From contig NZ_CP017641.1 of NCBI RefSeq assembly GCF_001983935.1, positions 6,109,001 to 6,173,000 of the forward strand: a stretch of 64,000 nucleotides of DNA, given 5' to 3'. Each line of letters opens with the position of its first letter. The stretch's first letter is position 1. Below, piece by piece: positions 57,375-64,000 of the stretch. The notes below the pieces were generated by a model. It ran no database searches. It worked only from the letters and a program-made list of their open reading frames with translations, and was not told the DNA's origin. The position numbers and the translations under genes were made by a program. The DNA is from Fuerstiella marisgermanici (lineage in GTDB: Bacteria > Planctomycetota > Planctomycetia > Planctomycetales > Planctomycetaceae).

Positions 57375-59891
57375 CTACTCCAAAATCTGAAAACGGCTCG
57401 ACGCAAACAGGGCGTGGCAGGCAATCGCGAGCGCTCGTACCGCAGGTTCTTTCTCGCCGGCGTGCTTTAATTCTTCGGTTGTTGACCGCAGAAACTCAAC
57501 AAGGCTTCCGCGTTCGGCAGCGGTGGGCGTGTCGTTCACGATCCATGCAAACATGAGGTCGACGATGCGTTCCAAATCCTGTGGCGACACTTCCGTCAGA
57601 ATTCTGCGCGAAGTGGCTTCGGCGGCGTCCATCACGGAGGCATCGTTCAGGATAAACAGCCCCTGAGTCGCCACCATTGTTTCCGGTCGCATGCCGGTGG
57701 TGGCGTGAGGGTCCGCGAAGTCAAAGGCGTCAAAGACCTCGGGCAAGTCGTTGCGAATCACAGGCAGATACACGCTGCGGCAGGGAAAGTCGGTGCGCCG
57801 CCGATTCGTGTTCGCCCCGACCGCCGTGGCCTGATCGCCCAGATAAGACACGGTAGAATCCATGGGCGTCAGATCAAGAGTTCCCGCAGCCGACAACATA
57901 GCGTCACGAAGGGCCTCGGGGGTCAATCGGCGTCGGTGAGCTCGCCACAGCAATTGGTTGTCGGGATCCACAGCGTGAGCCGCTTCGTTATGCTCGCTGC
58001 TGAGGGCGAATGTTCGGCTGAGGACAATTTCGCGAATCAGGGCCTTCGTTGACCAGCCGGATTCGATCAGCTTCGTGGCCAGATAATCCAGCAATTGCGG
58101 ATGACTGGGTTCTTCACCGGTACGCCCAAAGTTGTCCACGGTGCGCACCAGACCGCGACCAATCAGGTGCCGCCAGACGCGGTTGGCATACACGCGAGCT
58201 GCCAGACGACCGGCACCATTGTCGACATCGCATAGCCAGTCTGCCAGTTGCAGCCGTCCGCTTTGGCCGTCAGGAATTTCGATACCGTGATCTGAAACGA
58301 CCTGCAACACGCCGCGAGGAACAGTGTCGCCGGGCCGGTTAAACTGTCCGGCAATCCGAATCGCTTCGTCCTTCGGCGACTTGCTGTCAGCTGGTATCAT
58401 GGCTCGCGGCGGAATTTTACGCGGCTTCGCAGCAGCATCGGCTTCAGCCACGTAAGCCTCCTGCAACTTAATCCGTTCGTCGATCGACAGTGCCTCGTCC
58501 ATCACACTTTTTGCAATCGCCTTGCCGTGTTCCTTTACGAACGCAGTCAGTGCGTCGAGTTTTCCGGCTTTCAACAACTTCAGCGTCTCACGAGCGTGCT
58601 TGAGGTGTTCCTCGCGTTGGGCTTTCTCACGCCAGAAGGCTTCGTAGTCGTTGTCCACGTTTTCGCCGTCCGGGCCGAGTCCCACAAGTTGCTCCATGAC
58701 TCGTTGCTGCCCGAGCATGTAGCGTTGTTCCATCACGTGCGTCGACGTGAAGATGCCCGCCATCGCGTAGTAGTCTGCAGTTGGCACGGGATCGAACTTA
58801 TGATCATGACAGCGGGCACAGCCGAGTGTTTGCCCGAGTACCGTTTTGCCGATGGTATCAAGCTGTTCATCCGCGACGTCCATGATGCGTTCGTTGGCAT
58901 CGTTGCCCAGCAGCACCTTTGGCCCCATCACCAAAAATCCGGCCGCGACACGTTGCTGATCACGCTGTTCGATAGAATCGAAGGGCAGCAGGTCACCCGC
59001 AATTTGTTGCCGCAAAAATTCGTCGTACGGCATGTCGTTGTTAGCGGCGGCAATCACCCAATTGCGATAGCGCCATGCTTCGCGGAACAGAAAGTTTTCG
59101 TCCAGCCCGTTCGAATCGGCATACCGAGCCAGGTCCAGCCAGTGACGTCCCCAGCGTTCGCCAAACTGAGGCGAGGCCAACAACTCGCCCACGAGCGCGT
59201 CGAACGCGGCGGCGTTATCTTCGCGCAGGAACGTCGCGGTCTGCTCAGCGGTCGGTGGAAGCCCCGTCAACTGAAAGCACGTACGACGCAGCAGCGTACG
59301 ACGATCTGTGTCGGTGGCGGGCGAAAGCTTCGTCGCTTCCAATTCCGCCAGCACGAAATAATCAATCTCGGATCGCGGCCAGTCTGAGTTCTGAACCTTC
59401 GGAATGTCGGTTTGCTCCAATGGCTGAAACGCCCAGTGCTCACGTCCCGCAACAGGATCAGACGGCGCCGGTGATGCGGCGGTGTCGGTCATCACCTTTT
59501 CGCGAGGATCCGGGGCTCCCATCTTCACCCAACGTTCCAACACCGCCACGGCTTCCTTCGGCAACGCCTTATCGGGCGGCATCTGCAAGTCAGCGTCTAC
59601 GTACCGCACCGCCGAAATCAGGAGACTGGCGTCAACGTCTGCTGGCACAATCGCCGGGCCACTTTCGCCGCCGGTTTGCCAGCCGGCACGGCTATCCAGC
59701 GTCAGCCCGCCTTCTGCCTTGCCGGTCTTCACCGCATGGCACGAATAGCAGCGAGCGGCCAGCAGCGGCCGAACGCTTTTTTCAAAGAATTCCACCTGGT
59801 GAGCAGGTAGATCCTCAGCGCGGGACGAGGGGCTAAGGCAGGCCGCTGCGGCCAGGAGGCAAGGCATCAGTAGGGGGGTGTTGGTTTTCAC
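57375..59891 (-). CDS. PSCyt1-DUF1549-DUF1553 protein
   Basis: 838 residues, exported (MKTNTPLLMPCLLAAAACLS). The planctomycete cytochrome C domain holds one haem motif CYSCH (C48-H52) and GGLTLDSRAGW. DUF1549 (about 155-370) has WGRHWLDLARYADSNGLDEN and a haem-like CARCHDHKFDPV. DUF1553 (about 540-790) has RVYANRVWRHLIGRGLVRTV and LATKLIESGWSTKALIREIV. It is the usual partner of the downstream DUF1501 gene, likely in degrading an unknown polymer. Confidence 0.93.
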   Translation of the reverse strand: MKTNTPLLMPCLLAAAACLSPSSRAEDLPAHQVEFFEKSVRPLLAARCYSCHAVKTGKAEGGLTLDSRAGWQTGGESGPAIVPADVDASLLISAVRYVDADLQMPPDKALPKEAVAVLERWVKMGAPDPREKVMTDTAASPAPSDPVAGREHWAFQPLEQTDIPKVQNSDWPRSEIDYFVLAELEATKLSPATDTDRRTLLRRTCFQLTGLPPTAEQTATFLREDNAAAFDALVGELLASPQFGERWGRHWLDLARYADSNGLDENFLFREAWRYRNWVIAAANNDMPYDEFLRQQIAGDLLPFDSIEQRDQQRVAAGFLVMGPKVLLGNDANERIMDVADEQLDTIGKTVLGQTLGCARCHDHKFDPVPTADYYAMAGIFTSTHVMEQRYMLGQQRVMEQLVGLGPDGENVDNDYEAFWREKAQREEHLKHARETLKLLKAGKLDALTAFVKEHGKAIAKSVMDEALSIDERIKLQEAYVAEADAAAKPRKIPPRAMIPADSKSPKDEAIRIAGQFNRPGDTVPRGVLQVVSDHGIEIPDGQSGRLQLADWLCDVDNGAGRLAARVYANRVWRHLIGRGLVRTVDNFGRTGEEPSHPQLLDYLATKLIESGWSTKALIREIVLSRTFALSSEHNEAAHAVDPDNQLLWRAHRRRLTPEALRDAMLSAAGTLDLTPMDSTVSYLGDQATAVGANTNRRRTDFPCRSVYLPVIRNDLPEVFDAFDFADPHATTGMRPETMVATQGLFILNDASVMDAAEATSRRILTEVSPQDLERIVDLMFAWIVNDTPTAAERGSLVEFLRSTTEELKHAGEKEPAVRALAIACHALFASSRFQILE

Positions 59892-60110
59892 GCTCCCATG
59901 CTAACCGCACCGAAACCTGTCGTAAAGTTTGGTCTGAGACGGAGACGCCGAATGGCTGGTTGCTGAGCGGCCAGTGTGCGCGTTCATCGCGCGTGGTGAC
60001 CGCAACCCGCTTGCAGCGGCGATTTTCCTCGGCAAAGGCGACACCCCTTTCTACGGCACGCGAATTGCAACTCTGTGAATCGACCAGTTCTAAACCCGAG
60101 AGCAAAAGAA

Positions 60111-62492
60111 ATGTTCCGTTTCCTTCCATGGAAGATGATTGTCCGCAAAGCGGCTCGCAACTACGGCATCGCAGACCCGTCGTTGTGGCTAGCTCGAATC
60201 CGCCAGTTCTCTCAGCAATCTGAGGTGCAGGAGCCCATCGAACTGCTGCGCGCCGGCATCCACTTCCATGCACGAGGCTTAATCAACACCAAAGCCATTC
60301 AGCACAACCTGGACTGGGTGTGGCCTTATTGGGTTGAGCGACAATTTGACCCAGCTGATGAATCCTTTGTCCCGCGAGCGTTCTCATTCAGTCATATTAA
60401 TCTGACTCATCGCAACTGGACGGCCGTCGGGCTGCCTGAGCTTTCACTGTACCCGATCGTCGATCCGCGGGGGCTGGTCACGCCACTGCATGACGGCTGG
60501 TCTATCGACTTCTGGCTGACCGACCCCGACGGCCAGCAGCTGATTCCCAGTCGTACCCTGGATGATGACGTCGACCAGTCATTGAAAACAGACGGCCGCC
60601 TGGCGGTACAAACCAACCTCTGGAAGTCCGAGTTACAACTTCGCCAGCGCGTGGAAGTTGTCGTAGAAGACCGCCCCGGTGTTCCGCTGAAATCAGAATC
60701 CCCAGCGCAGCCTGTGTTGAAGATCACCATCGATGCGGCCAGCCCCGCAGGCGGTTCGCTGGCCATGGCGATTCGGCCTTACAACCCGGAAGGTGTTCAG
60801 TTCGTCGACAGCGTGGAAGCGTTGCCGGATGCAACCGGCTGGAAAGTCAACGACACGACTCAAGTAATCACCGACCGCAAAGCCAATCGCCTGCTGACTT
60901 CACACTACGACGAAGGCGACGTGCTGTATCAAATCAATCCCGCTGCCGAGGCCGACCAATCCGCGCCACCTCAGGATTCCGCCACTTCGACGACAATGCG
61001 GTGCGATCAGGGAATGGCGACGGCGGCGTCCGTGTACGACTTCGAGGGCGACAGCATGCAGCTTGTCGTGCGAGTTCCTCTGGCCGCCGAGCTTCAAGTG
61101 CAGGGGCATCCGCAGAAGTTTCATCCGGAAGTCACATGGCCGGAAGTCATGGCCGATGCAGCAACTCTGACGGTGCCAGACTCGCGAATTCAACGCTTGT
61201 ACGACGGAGCTTTAAAAACTCTGGTCCTGCTATCAGTCGACGACATCGTGCCCGGCCCATACACCTACCGGCGCTTCTGGTTTCGCGATGCGTGCCTGAT
61301 GATGAACCCATTACTGAGCGTGGGCTTTGTGGATCGTTGTCGCCGCATGCTGAACGAATTTCCGTCGCGGCAGCAGCACAACGGGTACTTCCGGTCGCAG
61401 GAAGGCGAGTGGGATTCCAACGGGCAGGTGCTGTGGATTTTGAACCGCTTTCGCAAGCTGACTCATTCGCCGTTGACGAGCGAACTGTATGGCACGCTGG
61501 ATAAAGCGGTTGCCTGGATCGATCGTAAGCGAGTCCCAGCAGATGCGAAAAAACGGCATGCCGGTCTGCTTCCGGCTGGGTTTAGCGCGGAACACTTGGG
61601 GCCGAATGACTTCTACTACTGGGACGACTTCTGGGCAGAAGCCGGCTTGCGAGCGGCCAGTGAGATCTACCGCGATGCTGGCGACGATGCAAAAGCGACA
61701 AAGGCCTCAGCGACCGCCGATGAAATTCGCGATTCCATTGAACGCAGCTTGCAGGACCTGCCAACTTCGCGAACGCAGGGCGGTATTCCGGCTTCGCCTT
61801 ATCGCCGCATGGATGCGGGAGCCATTGGTTCGCTGGTTGCTGATTATCCTCTGCAACTTACGCCCCCCAACGATCCTCGCATTCAAGCGACCATCGAGGC
61901 ATTGCTGCAGAAGCACTTCCACCGTGGCGGCTTTATGCAGGACATGATCCATTCCGGCATCAATGCCTACCTGACTCTGGATATTGCTCAAACGTTGCTA
62001 CGAAACGGCGACGAACGGTGGCGCGATCTGGTCGACGCCGTGGCAGACCTCGCATCGCCGACTGGTCAGTGGCCGGAAGCCATCCACCCTCGCACACTGG
62101 GCGGATGCATGGGCGATGGCCAGCACGGTTGGGCCGCAGGTGAATGGGTCATGATGATTCGCAACTGTTTTGTGCGCGAAGAACCAGACCGGCTCGTGAT
62201 TGGTTCGGGCCTGTACCGCGAGTGGTTCGATCAGGACACAGATCTCGCCTTTGGTCCGACTTTGACCGCGTGGGGCAGGGTGAGCGTTCGAATTGTTCAG
62301 CCGGCCTCGAACCCTCGGCTTGTCATCGACGGACATTGGCACCGTGAGAAGCCACCCATCGACGTCCGCATTCCAGGATTCGAAGCGTTGCAGAACGTCA
62401 ACGATGGCACGTCGATTGCATTGAAGCGACAGTCGGCGGACGAGTTCCGAGTTGACGAAAGACCTCACGTGCCAAGCCACAAAGACAGATAG
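60111..62492 (+). CDS. glycosidase-like protein, (alpha/alpha)6 toroid type
   Basis: 793 residues from the ATG at 60111; the longer frame starts at 60075. No signal peptide. The N-terminal part is beta-rich (about 45-280) and the C-terminal part is helical (about 390-740), with RRFWFRDACLMMNPLLSVG, DSNGQVLWILNRFRKL and WDDFWAEAGLRAASEIYRDA. This arrangement resembles six-hairpin glycosidases such as amylo-alpha-1,6-glucosidase or GH15-like enzymes. Catalytic acids are not identified. It sits 53 bp upstream of a glycosyltransferase gene. Confidence 0.65.
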   Translation: MFRFLPWKMIVRKAARNYGIADPSLWLARIRQFSQQSEVQEPIELLRAGIHFHARGLINTKAIQHNLDWVWPYWVERQFDPADESFVPRAFSFSHINLTHRNWTAVGLPELSLYPIVDPRGLVTPLHDGWSIDFWLTDPDGQQLIPSRTLDDDVDQSLKTDGRLAVQTNLWKSELQLRQRVEVVVEDRPGVPLKSESPAQPVLKITIDAASPAGGSLAMAIRPYNPEGVQFVDSVEALPDATGWKVNDTTQVITDRKANRLLTSHYDEGDVLYQINPAAEADQSAPPQDSATSTTMRCDQGMATAASVYDFEGDSMQLVVRVPLAAELQVQGHPQKFHPEVTWPEVMADAATLTVPDSRIQRLYDGALKTLVLLSVDDIVPGPYTYRRFWFRDACLMMNPLLSVGFVDRCRRMLNEFPSRQQHNGYFRSQEGEWDSNGQVLWILNRFRKLTHSPLTSELYGTLDKAVAWIDRKRVPADAKKRHAGLLPAGFSAEHLGPNDFYYWDDFWAEAGLRAASEIYRDAGDDAKATKASATADEIRDSIERSLQDLPTSRTQGGIPASPYRRMDAGAIGSLVADYPLQLTPPNDPRIQATIEALLQKHFHRGGFMQDMIHSGINAYLTLDIAQTLLRNGDERWRDLVDAVADLASPTGQWPEAIHPRTLGGCMGDGQHGWAAGEWVMMIRNCFVREEPDRLVIGSGLYREWFDQDTDLAFGPTLTAWGRVSVRIVQPASNPRLVIDGHWHREKPPIDVRIPGFEALQNVNDGTSIALKRQSADEFRVDERPHVPSHKDR

Positions 62493-62545
62493 CGAAGTTC
62501 GACGGCCATGCTTCAGGAAACAAACCTTCACACGGAAACAGAACG

Positions 62546-63832
62546 ATGAACGTCACCATGTTTACGAACACGTACCGCCCTCATGTCGGCGGCGTGGCCA
62601 ATAGCGTATTCACCTACGAGACGGAATTTCGTGATCGGGGCTTCGACGTCAGCGTAGTGGCACCGGAATTCGAAGGGGCGGAAGAATCCACCGATCACGT
62701 GCTGCGTGTGCCGGCGATTCAGAACTTCAATGGCAGCGACTTTTCGCTGCGACTACCGCAGCCATGGGTCGTTTCTGAATTCATTGACCAGGTTCAACCT
62801 AACCTGATTCACAGTCACCATCCGTTTCTGCTTGGCGACACTGCATTGCGAACGGCCTACGAACGAGGCCTGCCGCTGGTGTTCACTCATCACACGATGT
62901 ACGAACAGTACACACACTATGTGCCGCTGGATTCCGAAGCGATGCAGCGAGTGGCCATCCAAATGGCGACAGAATACTGCAACTTGTGCAACCACGTGAT
63001 CGCGCCCAGCGAGAGCATCGAGGCTCTGCTTCGCAAACGGGGTGTCACCGTGCCGATCACCACCATTCCAACGGGCATCGATCTGGATTTTTTCGGCAGT
63101 GGAGACCGCCAGGCGTTTCGAACGCGGCACGGCATCGACCACGATGCGATCGTCGTCGGGCACGTGGGCCGCCTTGCTGAGGAAAAGAATCTCGCGTTTC
63201 TGGCCGAAGGCGTCGGGCAGTTTCTGTCGCAGAAGTACGACGCTGTGTTTGTTGTCGTAGGCGACGGCAACGACAGGCAGCGGATGGAGGAGGCGCTAAC
63301 AACCCATGTGGGTTCGGACCAATTGGTGTTCACTGGTCGCCAGACCGGACAGGATCTCGCCGACGCCTACGCTTCGATGGATGTGTTTGCCTTCGCGTCG
63401 CAATCCGAAACTCAGGGCATGGTGATTGCCGAAGCATTGGCCGCTGGCAATCCCATCGTGGCTTTGGACGGCCCCGGAATCCGGGAAGTTGTCGAAGAAC
63501 GTAACGGGCGACTGCTGGAGCACGACGCCACCGAAGCAACGTTCGCCGAGGCACTGATGGAACTCACGGCAGAGACGCATCGTCTGAGTCGCATTCGGGA
63601 AGTTGCGAGAGAAACAGCGAAACCCTACGGCCTGAAATGTTGCGCCGATCGGTTGGCCAAGCTGTACGCGGACCTGGTGGCTGAATTCGAAGCCAGCCAT
63701 GACCACGAATTTACTGCATGGGACCAGATGCAGGGACGACTGGAAGCCGAATGGAAATTGCTGGTCGAAAAAGCGTCCGCACTATCTGCTGCGGTAACAG
63801 ACACAGACGCGACACGAGCCGTCATGACGTAG
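62546..63832 (+). CDS. GT4-family glycosyltransferase
   Basis: 428 residues, two Rossmann domains. N-terminal RPHVGGVANSVFTY glycine loop and SHHPFLLGDTALRTA; the C-terminal domain has GHVGRLAEEKNLAFLAEGVG and the EX7E nucleotide-sugar motif ETQGMVIAE, followed by ALDGPGIREVV. Close in type to diacylglycerol glucosyltransferases and PimB-like enzymes, so a membrane-lipid or envelope glycan product is likely. The acceptor is inferred only. Confidence 0.9.
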   Translation: MNVTMFTNTYRPHVGGVANSVFTYETEFRDRGFDVSVVAPEFEGAEESTDHVLRVPAIQNFNGSDFSLRLPQPWVVSEFIDQVQPNLIHSHHPFLLGDTALRTAYERGLPLVFTHHTMYEQYTHYVPLDSEAMQRVAIQMATEYCNLCNHVIAPSESIEALLRKRGVTVPITTIPTGIDLDFFGSGDRQAFRTRHGIDHDAIVVGHVGRLAEEKNLAFLAEGVGQFLSQKYDAVFVVVGDGNDRQRMEEALTTHVGSDQLVFTGRQTGQDLADAYASMDVFAFASQSETQGMVIAEALAAGNPIVALDGPGIREVVEERNGRLLEHDATEATFAEALMELTAETHRLSRIREVARETAKPYGLKCCADRLAKLYADLVAEFEASHDHEFTAWDQMQGRLEAEWKLLVEKASALSAAVTDTDATRAVMT

Positions 63833-63841
63833 AACGTTCAC

Positions 63842-64000
63842 ATGCTTACAAAAATTGGAAATTTCAAACGTCGACTCATCAGACGCTTCAGCCGGTCGGA
63901 ACTCATCTCACGATGGACGGGGTTCGAAACAAACGTGCCGCCTTCGCACGAACCCGGCCTGATCGTCCTGCAGGTTGACGGGCTGTCTCGGAAGCAGTTC
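63842..64000 (+). CDS. phosphodiesterase-like (alkaline phosphatase superfamily) protein, 3' end outside window
   Basis: 53 codons from the ATG at 63842 run off the window edge in frame. A basic N-terminus (MLTKIGNFKRRLIRRFSRSE) precedes GLIVLQVDGLSRKQF, which resembles the metal-binding start of type I phosphodiesterases/nucleotide pyrophosphatases. It begins 9 bp after the glycosyltransferase gene, so it is in the same operon. Confidence 0.6.
   Translation, partial: MLTKIGNFKRRLIRRFSRSELISRWTGFETNVPPSHEPGLIVLQVDGLSRKQF

Overview
The window looks like a chromosome segment of a planctomycete. The evidence is a DUF1501 protein next to a PSCyt/DUF1549/DUF1553 protein, a DUF1559 gene, a PQQ-type dehydrogenase fused to planctomycete cytochrome c domains, a leucine-rich repeat protein, an N-ATPase operon and lpxK. 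I did not compute composition or run any search; all family calls come from reading motifs.

Layout. 0-4.2 kb: a protein gene open at the left edge, then sdhC-sdhA-sdhB (B. subtilis-like succinate dehydrogenase) on the minus strand. 4.5-7.2 kb: a DUF3365-like haem lipoprotein, a single-domain response regulator, an HPF/RaiA-type ribosome hibernation protein and a small coiled-coil protein, a likely stress group. 7.2-16.2 kb (minus): an RND efflux pair followed without real gaps by a GNAT-fused acyl-CoA synthetase-like protein (Pat/PatZ type) and a class II-type histone-deacetylase-family enzyme. 16.4-23.1 kb (minus): a complete N-ATPase operon, atpDCQRBEFAG, with a two-carboxylate c subunit. 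23.3-26.4 kb (minus): two CBS-pair proteins, two short c-type haem proteins, and a peroxiredoxin-like gene with an in-frame UGA that reads as a selenoprotein (U42-L-P-C45).

26.7-34.2 kb: a type I restriction-modification locus (hsdM, hsdS, hsdR). A REP-like/IS200-type transposase element with hairpin repeats sits between hsdS and hsdR. hsdM has a nonsense codon just before its conserved N-terminus. The locus ends in a decayed tyrosine integrase beside tRNA-Arg(TCT), so it is probably an old genomic island. 34.3-46.3 kb: SUI1/YciH-Nudix pair, LRR protein, CPBP protease, PQQ dehydrogenase/cytochrome fusion, an exported protein, a PHP-like CehA/McbA-type protein with EF-hands, and recQ. 46.4-52.8 kb: a Spy-like exported protein with a clear terminator, a Mg-chelatase-I-like AAA+ ATPase, lpxK and a monomeric NADP isocitrate dehydrogenase. 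53-55.9 kb: a DUF2306 membrane protein and a DUF1559 gene split by a fresh-looking IS256-family element with inverted ends and a 9-bp target duplication. 55.9-64 kb: the DUF1501/DUF1549 pair, then a rightward group of a glycosidase-like protein, a GT4 glycosyltransferase and the start of a phosphodiesterase-like protein cut by the window edge.

The most interesting items are the putative selenoprotein, the REP/transposase element with covarying hairpins, the acetyltransferase-deacetylase-efflux operon, the N-ATPase, and an 88-bp intergenic repeat present twice 12 kb apart.
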